From contig JABGYD010000069.1 in NCBI GenBank assembly GCA_018675425.1, positions 1 to 64,000 on the forward strand: a stretch of DNA of 64,000 nucleotides, read 5' to 3'. Below, piece by piece: positions 17,697-25,631 of the stretch; within the stretch, counting starts at the first letter, position 1, and every line of letters starts with the position of its first letter. This DNA is from Kordiimonadaceae bacterium. Its GTDB lineage: Bacteria > Pseudomonadota > Alphaproteobacteria > Sphingomonadales > Emcibacteraceae. The notes beneath the pieces are model-generated. The model had not been told where the DNA came from. It searched no databases and saw only the letters and a list, made by a program, of their open reading frames with translations. The position numbers and the translations under genes were made by a program.

Positions 17697-18347
17697 TTAA
17701 TCTTCTCGACTTTGTAGGTGGTGGTATTGATTAAGTTGACGGGCTTCATCTAAACGCATACCACTTTTAAGAGCAGCTCGTATTTTATCCTCGGCAGCTT
17801 CAATTGCCTCAGCAGCCTCAAGAACTTTATCTTCATGTTCTTTAGGAATTACTATTACTCCATCACTATCGCCACGCATAATATCATTAGGATGAACTCG
17901 AGCGCCACCAATACTTACTGGAACGTTAGTAGCATCAACTTGAACCCGATCTTTACCGGTGCGCATGGAATAACTGCGACTATAAACAGGATAGCCAAGC
18001 TTCAGACACATATGAACATCTCGACAAGCACCATCAATCACTGTTCCAGCCACACCATTTTTATGAGAAAGGTAAGTGAGTATATCTCCCCAAACGGTTG
18101 CGTCTTCACGTCCACTATTATCAAGGACAACAACACTTCCTGGTTCCAAATCATCAATGTAATCACCAACCGTTCCTGGCACCACATCGGCAGGACCGTA
18201 AGAAACAGTATAAGCTCGGCCAGTCATTTTAAATTTATGATCACGAGGTTTTATGCCAAGACAGTGACCTTTTAACCCCAGTTTATCAAGGGCATCACTA
18301 AGCGTAGCCGTATCAAGTTTTGAGGCTCGTTCTATTGCTTGATCCAT
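17697..18347 (-). CDS. RraA-family protein (aldolase/decarboxylase-like)
   Basis: The 216-residue RraA-fold protein contains TATLSDALDKLGLKG, ATVWGDILTYLS near residue 85 and IDGACRDVHMCLKLGYPVYSR, keeping the WGD...RD metal-binding set. It is an intact-looking second aldolase or oxaloacetate decarboxylase-type enzyme beside the LigK-like gene. It lies between the LigB-type dioxygenase and the LigK-like aldolase, so action on a ring-cleavage product is likely. Which of the three RraA-fold proteins is the true CHA aldolase cannot be settled here. Confidence 0.75.
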   Translation of the reverse strand: MDQAIERASKLDTATLSDALDKLGLKGHCLGIKPRDHKFKMTGRAYTVSYGPADVVPGTVGDYIDDLEPGSVVVLDNSGREDATVWGDILTYLSHKNGVAGTVIDGACRDVHMCLKLGYPVYSRSYSMRTGKDRVQVDATNVPVSIGGARVHPNDIMRGDSDGVIVIPKEHEDKVLEAAEAIEAAEDKIRAALKSGMRLDEARQLNQYHHLQSRED

Positions 18348-18362
18348 TTTATTCTCCTATTA

Positions 18363-19376
18363 TTAACGCCAACAAACGAAACCATTGGCAGTGCCTGTTC
18401 CAGCTTCAGACCTATAACAAGGAACATAATCAATCATCTCACCCTGCAACGAAGTTTCAAACATTACACCCGCAGCCGATATCCAGTTCTTAAGTTCAGA
18501 GGTTCCCGTTTGAAAGTAACCTTCATCGAGATTTGTCAAAACATCTGCATTTCGGCTCTCTAATGCTTTCATAAATAAGTTATCAAGATCTTCATCAATA
18601 ACAAAATGGCTCATACCGCCAGAACCTATAATCGCCACCGTCAAATCACTATCCCAACCTTTGATTGCTCGCCCGACCATTCGCCCAAATTCAAAGCACC
18701 TTTTCGCCGTCGGTTGATTAGGGGGAAAAAAGGTATTAGCGATGATTGGAACATTTGGAACCACTTTATCTCGCATCACTTGTCTGTAAATATAACCAAA
18801 AGCATGCCCAACCCCAGATGACCAATGCTTCTCATGTTTTGGCAACTTTGTCATTTGTGCTACATCAAAACCTTCTTTAGTCGCTTGCTCTATTATTAGA
18901 CGCCCAAGCTCTGGCTGCCCAGGGTATTCAGTATATTCTGAGGGATTATGACCGTCTTCTGCTTCATGGATACCTGGGGCCATCATGGAAATTTGTTCCG
19001 CGCTTGCCGGTTCATTATAAAGTGTATCTCCTGAAAATACTGTAAATGCTGGTATCATCTCATCATTAAAAATTTCTTTTTGATCGTTACCCATAATAAT
19101 AGCAACATCAGGTTTAACATCATTCCAGATATCAGCCATTTTTGAAATTGCTGTCATACAACGACCGTGACGAATAGTTCTCTGATCCAGCGAGGCCTGC
19201 TCAGCTAAATCTTCAGATCTACGAAGATCTCTAAGTTCATCGAAAGAATAATTTTTTAACCGGAATGGATGAGATGGGCGATTTTGGTCAGCCTTTACAC
19301 GCATTAACCACTCCTGAGGTGTAGTTGAAAGCGTCGGCCCGTGTGATGTCCACATGCCAAGTGTGATTTTAGCCAT
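18363..19376 (-). CDS. LigB-type extradiol ring-cleavage dioxygenase
   Basis: The 337-residue protein belongs to the class III extradiol family (protocatechuate 4,5-dioxygenase beta / gallate and 3-O-methylgallate dioxygenases). An N-terminal TSHGP at 10-14 supplies the first presumed iron-ligand His, and IGSGGMSHFVIDEDLD near residue 250 contains another conserved His used in catalysis. It is longer than LigB (about 302) and shorter than gallate dioxygenase (about 420), and no LigA-like small subunit is beside it. Together with LigJ and LigK-like proteins it would make a meta-cleavage route for a trihydroxy- or carboxylated catechol. Substrate is inferred. Confidence 0.82.
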   Translation of the reverse strand: MAKITLGMWTSHGPTLSTTPQEWLMRVKADQNRPSHPFRLKNYSFDELRDLRRSEDLAEQASLDQRTIRHGRCMTAISKMADIWNDVKPDVAIIMGNDQKEIFNDEMIPAFTVFSGDTLYNEPASAEQISMMAPGIHEAEDGHNPSEYTEYPGQPELGRLIIEQATKEGFDVAQMTKLPKHEKHWSSGVGHAFGYIYRQVMRDKVVPNVPIIANTFFPPNQPTAKRCFEFGRMVGRAIKGWDSDLTVAIIGSGGMSHFVIDEDLDNLFMKALESRNADVLTNLDEGYFQTGTSELKNWISAAGVMFETSLQGEMIDYVPCYRSEAGTGTANGFVCWR

Positions 19377-19398
19377 TTTAATATTCCTTGAATTTATA

Positions 19399-19414
19399 TG
19401 TTATTATAATAACA
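19399..19414. promoter_or_regulatory. Putative MarR operator upstream of the LigB-type operon
   Basis: TGTTATTATAATAACA is a perfect 16-bp palindrome identical to 3157-3172. It lies 23 bp before the dioxygenase start, between that gene and the MarR gene on the same strand. Confidence 0.72.
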
Positions 19415-19443
19415 CTGTCTATCCGAGAGTCAACACCACTGAT

Positions 19444-19878
19444 CTACAAAAGGCGCCTTAAATAACCCAGAAATTTTTCCTGTTCTTTTAAAGTAAGCGG
19501 TTCTAGAGTTTCCTTACCTGCCTCTACTCCAAGAGGAATAACTTTATCAACAATATCCCTACCTTCGTCAGTAAGGTCAAGAATGTGAAGGCCAGGCCCT
19601 TCATTAATAAAGTTTGAGGTTATCATCCCCTTTTTAAGGAGGCGATCAACTAGACCATGAACATTACCTGGCTCCATGCCTATGCGTCGGCCTAGCTTAT
19701 TTTGAGAAGTTGAGCCTTTTTTACGAAGTGAGGTCATGGCAGAAGTTTGCATCGGACTAAGGCCGGTATCTGCAATTTTTTTCTGCATCCTATTGCGCGC
19801 TTTATGAAAGACACGTCTAAGCAGATGGCCGACATGATTTTCTAAACCTGATTCTTCTATTTCATAATTCTGAGACAA
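19444..19878 (-). CDS. MarR-family regulator, probable regulator of the aromatic island
   Basis: The 144-residue protein is MarR-like throughout: an N-terminal dimerisation helix, a winged helix with LSPMQTSAMTSLRKKGSTSQ, then NKLGRRIGMEPGNVHGLVDRLLKKGMI and a C-terminal helix (VEAGKETLEPLTLKEQEKFLGYL). MarR proteins bind palindromes of 16-20 bp and are released by aromatic ligands. It is immediately upstream of the LigB-type operon, and palindromes of one type occur before every unit of the island, including a weaker one before this gene, so autoregulation is likely. Confidence 0.88.
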   Translation of the reverse strand: MSQNYEIEESGLENHVGHLLRRVFHKARNRMQKKIADTGLSPMQTSAMTSLRKKGSTSQNKLGRRIGMEPGNVHGLVDRLLKKGMITSNFINEGPGLHILDLTDEGRDIVDKVIPLGVEAGKETLEPLTLKEQEKFLGYLRRLL

Positions 19879-19907
19879 TAAATACCTCTCTTTAATAAAT
19901 TAATCTG

Positions 19908-19919
19908 CTATTATAATAG
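19908..19919. promoter_or_regulatory. Weaker MarR operator copy upstream of the marR gene
   Basis: CTATTATAATAG is a perfect 12-bp palindrome sharing the TATTATAATA core of the island operator. It lies 30 bp before the MarR start, consistent with weaker autoregulation. Confidence 0.55.
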
Positions 19920-19995
19920 GTATTGTTGCAAAAATGATCTTTATGATCAAGCCCAATAAAGAAACTTTTACTAAAGCAGAGTTAAAAATAGAATT

Positions 19996-20463
19996 ATGAA
20001 GGAAAAACTTGAAACTTCAATCTTTGTTGATGGTGATGCTTGTCCAGTTAAGGATGAAATTCTTAAGGTTGCTTATAGGCACAAAGTTCCTGTGTTTATG
20101 GTTAGCAATCAATGGATGCGTATTGAGGTCGGACCACTGGTTAAGAAAGTTGTCGTATCTGCTGGACCAGATGAGGCTGACGATTGGATCGCTGACCGTG
20201 TTGGCCAAAATGATATTGCAATAACAGCAGATATTCCCTTAGCAAAACGGTGCCTCGAGGCTGGAGCCATTGTTCTAGGAATGACCGGACGGTTATTCTC
20301 AAGTGACAATATTGGAATGGCGCTTGCGATGAGGGAATTGAAGGCGCACCTGAGGGAAACTGGAGAAAGCAGCGGCTATAATGCCGCATTCACTAAGGCA
20401 GATAGGTCAAAATTTTTACAAGAACTGGACCGACAAATCATCTTACACTCTAAGAATAGATGA
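19996..20463 (+). CDS. UPF0178 (YaiI/YqxD) family protein
   Basis: The 155-residue protein matches the UPF0178 family: FVDGDACPVKDEILKVAYR at the N-terminus with conserved acidic residues of a PIN-like fold, then VSAGPDEADDWIADRV and ITADIPLAKRCLEAGA. No biochemical role is established for the family; a nuclease-like fold has been suggested. It lies 118 bp from the divergent MarR gene and is probably not part of the aromatic regulon, although the weak operator at 19908 lies between them. Confidence 0.88.
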   Translation: MKEKLETSIFVDGDACPVKDEILKVAYRHKVPVFMVSNQWMRIEVGPLVKKVVVSAGPDEADDWIADRVGQNDIAITADIPLAKRCLEAGAIVLGMTGRLFSSDNIGMALAMRELKAHLRETGESSGYNAAFTKADRSKFLQELDRQIILHSKNR

Positions 20464-20594
20464 TTTTAATAATACTATTAGTTCAATATATATCTATCCG
20501 TTCAATTATGCTTCGCTGGGGGAGTTAAAAGATACCTCTTTAAATATTAATAACCTTCCACTAGAGTTATAAAAAATAAATTCAAGGGAATTTT

Positions 20595-22106
20595 ATGGAA
20601 AATTACGGATTTCTGTCCATTCTGCCGCCAACTCTCAGTATTGCACTGGCAGTTTATACGCGAAATATAGTTTTTTCATTGGCATCGGGAGCACTTAGTG
20701 GGGCATTGATTATTGCTAATTTCAACCCTTTTATGGCTTTTGCTGAAATTTTAGAAGATCATGTATTTGTTCAGTTAGCTATCCCATCCAACAATCAAGT
20801 TATGATCGTTATGTTTACGATTGGTGGTTTCATACATATGCTTGATAAATCGGGCGGCTCAAGGGCATTCGCAGGAGTAATGGTAAAATTCATTGGTAGT
20901 CCAGTAAAGGCACAAATTGCAGCTTGGGTAACCGGCTTAAGCGTATTTTTTACTGATAGTGGTAATGCATTAATTGTCGGGCCATTGTTTAAACCTGTAT
21001 TTGCTGAACTGAAGATTTGCCGTGAAAAGCTGGCATATATTATTGACACTACAGCAGCGCCATTATGCATCCTTATTCCATTTGTCGGGTGGGGTGTTTA
21101 TATAATGTCACTTATTGAAAACTCCTATGCTGCGGTTGGCATAGATGGCGACCCTATTAGAGTATTACTATCAGTTTGGCCCTATCAGTTTTATGCCTTC
21201 CTCGCACTCATTTCTATTCCCATGATCCTTTCAACTGGTCGTGATTTTGGCCCTATGGCCAACGCCCAAAAGGATTATAACAGGGCGGTAGACACTGGAA
21301 AATTAATAGATGTTCCAGAAAAAAAACAAACGGAAAACCACAAAATAAGTACAGTTATTTTACCTCTTTCCGTTATGTTAGCAACCATGGTAATTTATAT
21401 GGGATATTTTGCGTATATGGAAGGTATCAAGAGTGTCCACGTGCGCGCAGGGATTTGTCTATCCTACCTATTCGCTTCGATTGCCTGCGGATATTTAATG
21501 AAAAAGCATCAAAATAAACCATATGATGAAAGTCTTGGCTTATTTTTTGAGGGGATGCAAAAACTTGTCTTTATGTGTGTTATATTGGTACTTGCATGGA
21601 CACTGAGTTCGCTTTGTGGAGAACTCCAAACTGGTGCATACCTTGCCACTCTGATCGGTGATAAAATTGAACCTAGCTTTTTCCCGCTAATAGTATTCTT
21701 ACTTGGAGCAATTATGTCATTTGCAACAGGATCATCATATGGCACTTTTGCTATTCTCATGATTATTGTTGTTCCTATCGCTCACGCGCTAAATGCACCG
21801 ATGGTATTAACAATTGCTGCAGTATTGAGTGGTGGTTTATTTGGTGATCACACCTCCCCAATATCGGACACTACCGTTCTAGCCAGCATGGCTGCTGGTT
21901 GTAGCCACATTGATCATGTCTCAACCCAATTTTGGTATGCGTTACTTAATGGTGTCATGACTGTATTAGCTTTTATTGTTGTCGGTTTTTACCAATCACC
22001 TTACATCATTTTTCTAATAATTATTATCCAATATTTAAGCATTCGTTTGATTATGAAGTTTTATGGCCGTAACGCCTTCGAGGAAAAAAACACTCTATTA
22101 ACTTAA
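20595..22106 (+). CDS. Na+/H+ antiporter NhaC-family transporter
   Basis: The 503-residue integral membrane protein has about 11-13 hydrophobic segments. The stretches GGFIHMLDKSGGSRAFAG, FFTDSGNALIVGPLFKP, ATGSSYGTFAILMI and GDHTSPISDTTVLASMAAGC are typical of the NhaC/YqkI group, which exchanges sodium or organic anions for protons. A clear ribosome site (AAGGG) precedes the ATG. It sits 78 bp upstream of the M20 hydrolase gene and may import its substrate, but no sequence feature tells the cargo. Confidence 0.85.
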   Translation: MENYGFLSILPPTLSIALAVYTRNIVFSLASGALSGALIIANFNPFMAFAEILEDHVFVQLAIPSNNQVMIVMFTIGGFIHMLDKSGGSRAFAGVMVKFIGSPVKAQIAAWVTGLSVFFTDSGNALIVGPLFKPVFAELKICREKLAYIIDTTAAPLCILIPFVGWGVYIMSLIENSYAAVGIDGDPIRVLLSVWPYQFYAFLALISIPMILSTGRDFGPMANAQKDYNRAVDTGKLIDVPEKKQTENHKISTVILPLSVMLATMVIYMGYFAYMEGIKSVHVRAGICLSYLFASIACGYLMKKHQNKPYDESLGLFFEGMQKLVFMCVILVLAWTLSSLCGELQTGAYLATLIGDKIEPSFFPLIVFLLGAIMSFATGSSYGTFAILMIIVVPIAHALNAPMVLTIAAVLSGGLFGDHTSPISDTTVLASMAAGCSHIDHVSTQFWYALLNGVMTVLAFIVVGFYQSPYIIFLIIIIQYLSIRLIMKFYGRNAFEEKNTLLT

Positions 22107-22183
22107 GTTCATGAACTATACTTAGAATGATAAGGTTAATAATGCCTCAGTCATTGAACGTTTTTGGAATAAAGGTAGATTAA

Positions 22184-23413
22184 TTGAAATTAAATACATC
22201 AAGAATGCATGAACGAATTGCATCACTAGCTCATATTGGAAAAACTTCGGATGGCGGATCTCGAAGAATTGCACTTACTGATGATGATATCGCGGGAAGA
22301 AATCTTGTAATATCTTGGATGAAAGATACCGGCCTTGACGTTCAAGTCGATCAAATAGGTAATGTCTTTGCAACCCTTAAGGGTGAAGTTGAAGGCAGTC
22401 CAATTATGATGGGTTCTCATATTGATACGGTTGGAAATGGCGGCCATCTTGATGGTTCATATGGTGTAATTGGTGGACTTGAAATTTTAGCAGCATATAA
22501 AGAAAGTGGTAAAATAAATAAACACGATCTTTGCGTAGCTATTTTTACTAATGAGGAAGGCGTTCGTTTTCAACCAGACATGCTTGGCTCTCTTGTATAT
22601 GCAGGTGGGATGAGTTTAGATGATGCTCATAATATTATTTCTACTGATGGGAAAACAATTTATGATGAATTAACTAGAACAGGAACCCTGGGGTCCATGG
22701 TCTGTGGTTCAATAACACCGTACGCATTTATTGAACTCCATATTGAACAAGGTCCAGTGCTAGAAAGTAAAAATAGTCAAATAGGCGCTGTTGAAGGTGT
22801 ACAGGGAATTTCATGGACCGGTGTAACCTTTAAAGGTCAGTCCAACCACGCTGGAACAACACCAATGAACCTTAGGAAGGATGCAGCATACGCAGCATCA
22901 CAACTGTCAGTAGCTGTTCGTGAAATCACAAAAATTATTGGTAGTGGGCAAGTTGGCACCGTCGGAGTTATTTCCCCCAAACCCAACCTCATAAATGTTG
23001 TACCTGGTGAAGTATACATGACAGTCGATCTTAGAAATATTGACGAAAAAAAACTTAAAAAAGCAGAAGATCTTTTGAAACAAAAAATTAAACATATTTG
23101 TCTTGCAGAAAAAGTAAATGTTGAAACTGAACAGCTCGTTAGATTTAAACCTGTAAATTTTGATAAAAGAATATCAAATATTATTGCCAATATTTCCGAT
23201 GAAAAAGGCCTGCAGTGCACACGCCTAAACTCAGGGGCAGGACATGATGCACAGATGATGGCACGCATATGTCCAACATCGATGGTCTTCGTTCCTTCTA
23301 AAGATGGTATAAGCCATAACCCTAGAGAATATACATCAAAGGAACATTTAAACTACGGATTACAAATACTTTATGAGACTATAAATCGGATTGATTTAAA
23401 CTTATTAGACTAA
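22184..23413 (+). CDS. M20-family Zn-dependent amidohydrolase (N-carbamoyl-amino acid hydrolase / allantoate amidohydrolase type)
   Basis: The 409-residue protein carries the M20 metal-binding pattern: GSHIDTVGNGGHLDG (H79, D81, D90), TNEEGVRF (Glu pair near 125) and HIEQGPVLES, with the dimerisation domain around 210-330 (GVQGISWTGVTFKGQSNHAG). It hydrolyses N-carbamoyl or ureido groups, releasing CO2 and ammonia. The start is TTG at 22184 with an AAAGG ribosome site; ATG at 22205 is the alternative. Neighbouring ornithine cyclodeaminase and CtlX genes suggest a shared ureido/citrulline-type catabolism. Confidence 0.86.
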   Translation: MKLNTSRMHERIASLAHIGKTSDGGSRRIALTDDDIAGRNLVISWMKDTGLDVQVDQIGNVFATLKGEVEGSPIMMGSHIDTVGNGGHLDGSYGVIGGLEILAAYKESGKINKHDLCVAIFTNEEGVRFQPDMLGSLVYAGGMSLDDAHNIISTDGKTIYDELTRTGTLGSMVCGSITPYAFIELHIEQGPVLESKNSQIGAVEGVQGISWTGVTFKGQSNHAGTTPMNLRKDAAYAASQLSVAVREITKIIGSGQVGTVGVISPKPNLINVVPGEVYMTVDLRNIDEKKLKKAEDLLKQKIKHICLAEKVNVETEQLVRFKPVNFDKRISNIIANISDEKGLQCTRLNSGAGHDAQMMARICPTSMVFVPSKDGISHNPREYTSKEHLNYGLQILYETINRIDLNLLD

Positions 23414-23441
23414 TTTTCATAAAAGTCGTGACAAAGTAAAT

Positions 23442-23470
23442 AGATTATGACAATATTATTGTCATAATCT
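23442..23470. promoter_or_regulatory. Perfect 13-bp inverted repeat upstream of the MarR gene
   Basis: AGATTATGACAAT (23442-23454) is repeated exactly inverted as ATTGTCATAATCT (23458-23470) around the three bases ATT. It ends seven bases before the GGAGG ribosome site of the MarR gene. This is a likely autoregulatory operator. GACAATATTA from it recurs at 24418-24427. Confidence 0.7.
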
Positions 23471-23488
23471 ATAATATGGAGGTTTTTT

Positions 23489-23932
23489 TTGAAAACAGAA
23501 GCAAAACGACTTAATGCCGTCATCAGAGATATTCATCAATGTTCTAATCATTTGCGTATGCGTACTAATGAAATTCATCAAAATCTTAATGGAATTAACG
23601 CCTCTATGCGAAGTGTCATGGAAATACTTTCTTACGCTGGATCAATTACAGTGCCAGAGATTGGGCGAGTAAAAAGTGTTTCACGCCAACATATTCAATT
23701 AGTAGTCAATACCCTTTTAGAGATGAATTTAATTAAGCGACAAAATAATCCTAATGATAAAAGAACATATTTAGTTTCGCTTACTTCCTTAGGCAGAGAT
23801 ACTTACGATGCTATTCAAATTAGGGAGATGACCGAACTACAAACTCTTTGCGATGAATTTGATAGTGAAGAGTTAAGAGTAGCAACTAAAATGATGCAAA
23901 AATTAAACAAGCTATTGAAAAATATAAATTAA
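23489..23932 (+). CDS. MarR-family regulator of the ureido/citrulline module
   Basis: This 147-residue winged-helix protein has the MarR layout: helix-turn-helix TVPEIGRVKSVSRQHIQLVVNTLLEMNLI followed by the wing RQNNPNDKRTYLVSLT. The start is TTG at 23489, supported by a strong GGAGG at 23478-23482 six bases before it. A perfect 29-bp inverted repeat overlaps its promoter region, so it is likely autoregulated. Its position between the M20 hydrolase and ornithine cyclodeaminase suggests it controls both. Confidence 0.86.
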   Translation: MKTEAKRLNAVIRDIHQCSNHLRMRTNEIHQNLNGINASMRSVMEILSYAGSITVPEIGRVKSVSRQHIQLVVNTLLEMNLIKRQNNPNDKRTYLVSLTSLGRDTYDAIQIREMTELQTLCDEFDSEELRVATKMMQKLNKLLKNIN

Positions 23933-23944
23933 AAATTTATTTTA

Positions 23945-24340
23945 TTAAACTGAACTAAGAAGAATGCTTGTTTCACTATTTAACACACCATCAATCATAC
24001 GAACTTCCCGTAATACTCTATCAAAATCATTAAGGCTTAAAGTTTGAATTTCGGCAACAAGGTCCCAAGCACCATTGGTTGTGTGAAGGGTTTGTAATTC
24101 TGGAATACCTCGAAGCTTCATTATTACTTGTGAAGTCGATTTTCCCACTACTTCTATCATCATCAAAGATCTGATTGCATCATGTTCATAATCATCCCTA
24201 ACACGAACAGTAAAACCGTGTAGGGTGCCCGAACTCAATAAGCGATCAAGTCTATTTTGAACGGTACCCCGCGATACTTTTAAAATTTCAGCAAGCTTTG
24301 ATAGTGGGGCTCGACCATCTGTTCGCAATAACCCTATCAA
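23945..24340 (-). CDS. Lrp/AsnC-family regulator
   Basis: The protein has an N-terminal helix-turn-helix (PLSKLAEILKVSRGTVQNRLDRL) and a C-terminal RAM ligand-binding domain (about 60-131). Beginning at TTG 24340 it has 131 residues but lacks the normal first residues of helix 1. The frame stays open upstream and encodes SNAKYIYDHLDRELIGLL, the expected Lrp N-terminus, up to a possible ATT start at 24382 preceded by a good GAGG eight bases away. It is divergent from ornithine cyclodeaminase, so it probably senses an amino acid such as ornithine, arginine or proline. The start is uncertain. Confidence 0.82.
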   Translation of the reverse strand: MIGLLRTDGRAPLSKLAEILKVSRGTVQNRLDRLLSSGTLHGFTVRVRDDYEHDAIRSLMMIEVVGKSTSQVIMKLRGIPELQTLHTTNGAWDLVAEIQTLSLNDFDRVLREVRMIDGVLNSETSILLSSV

Positions 24341-24417
24341 TTCTCGATCAAGGTGATCATAAATGTATTTTGCATTTGAAATATTATTATCCTCACCCTA
24401 AAAGGTTATAATGAATT

Positions 24418-24480
24418 GACAATATTAACAATTTATACTGTAAATATTATATAAATGCCACAATATTTTATAAAATTGTG
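24418..24480. promoter_or_regulatory. Regulatory repeats upstream of ornithine cyclodeaminase
   Basis: GACAATATTA at 24418-24427 matches the half-site of the MarR inverted repeat at 23442-23470. CACAAT (24459-24464) and ATTGTG (24475-24480) form a separate inverted repeat with a 10-bp spacer. The Lrp and/or MarR neighbours are the likely binders. Confidence 0.45.
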
Positions 24481-24557
24481 ACATTGTTTATAATTATTCT
24501 ATAGTTTACCTTATCATCTAATGAAAATAATTTGTTGTTTAAGAAGTGGAAATTGTT

Positions 24558-25616
24558 ATGACTAAAAAAGTAGCAAACGACCTTAATCTTGTGCCATTCG
24601 TCAGTGTAGACAATATGATGAAAATTGTTCTGGAAATTGGTATTGAAGAAGTTCTAATCGGAATAGCAAACTACCTAGAAGTTGACTTCAAACGATGGGA
24701 ACTTTTTGATAAGACACCACGTGTAGCTTCACATTCTAATGAGGGCGTCATTGAATTGATGCCTACCAGCGACGGTCAAGTTTACGGATTTAAATATGTA
24801 AACGGTCACCCTAAAAACACAAAAGATGGCCTTCAAACCGTGACTGCTTTTGGTGTACTTTCGGATGTTGAAACGGGTTATCCCGTTATGCTCTCTGAAA
24901 TGACGATCTTAACAGCCCTCAGGACAGCGGCAACTTCAGCTATGGCTGCAAAATACTTGATGCCAAAAAAATCCAAGATGATGGCGATGATTGGAAATGG
25001 AGCCCAATCAGAATTTCAAGCACTCGCGTTTAAGGCTATTTGTGGAATTGATGAGCTTAGACTTTACGATATTGATGGCGAGGCCACCGACCGCTGTATG
25101 AAAAACTTAACTGGATTTGGCATAAATATGGTCAAATGTTCCAGCGAACAAATAGCTGTTGAAGGAGCAGACATAATTACTACTGTAACAGCCGACAAAC
25201 AATGCGCCACAATCCTTACTGATAATATGGTTGGTTCAGGAGTACATATTAATGCCATCGGCGGTGACTGCCCAGGCAAAACCGAATTACACAGAGATAT
25301 TCTTCTTCGCTCAGAGATATTTGTCGAATACCCACCGCAGACACGTATTGAAGGAGAAATTCAGCAGCTTGACGACGACTACCCAGTAACTGAATTATGG
25401 CAGGTAATGACTGGGAAAGCAGAAGGCCGCACAAACGAAAAACAAATTACTCTATTTGACAGCGTTGGTTTTGCAATCGAAGATTTTTCAGCCCTGCGTT
25501 ATATTCGCGATCAATTGGAAAAAACAAAACAGTTCCAAAATCTAGATATGGTTGCTGACCCTGATGAGCCGCGTGATTTATTTGGTATGGTTTTACGCGC
25601 TAAGGAAGCCAAATAA
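24558..25616 (+). CDS. Ornithine cyclodeaminase / mu-crystallin family protein
   Basis: The 352-residue protein of the ornithine cyclodeaminase/mu-crystallin family has an N-terminal dimerisation part, then the NAD-binding core around MAMIGNGAQSEFQALAFKA, IITTVTADKQ and GVHINAIGGDCPGKTELH. The family converts ornithine to proline and ammonia, or reduces related imines. Length fits bacterial ornithine cyclodeaminase. ATG 24558 is preferred to GTG 24546 because the GTGGA stretch then serves as ribosome site seven bases upstream. The CtlX-like gene follows after 15 bp, giving an operon that would make ornithine and then proline. Confidence 0.88.
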   Translation: MTKKVANDLNLVPFVSVDNMMKIVLEIGIEEVLIGIANYLEVDFKRWELFDKTPRVASHSNEGVIELMPTSDGQVYGFKYVNGHPKNTKDGLQTVTAFGVLSDVETGYPVMLSEMTILTALRTAATSAMAAKYLMPKKSKMMAMIGNGAQSEFQALAFKAICGIDELRLYDIDGEATDRCMKNLTGFGINMVKCSSEQIAVEGADIITTVTADKQCATILTDNMVGSGVHINAIGGDCPGKTELHRDILLRSEIFVEYPPQTRIEGEIQQLDDDYPVTELWQVMTGKAEGRTNEKQITLFDSVGFAIEDFSALRYIRDQLEKTKQFQNLDMVADPDEPRDLFGMVLRAKEAK

Positions 25617-25631
25617 TCGAGGATCTTTAAA

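Noticed and set aside
17835-18275. 146-codon plus-strand frame opposite an RraA-like gene
   Set aside because: Antisense to a conserved protein, very rich in Ser/Thr/Asn, no motif or ribosome site.
22837-23268. 143-codon minus-strand frame inside the M20 hydrolase
   Set aside because: Antisense to the metal-dependent hydrolase, whose motifs are clear; composition is unlike a real protein.
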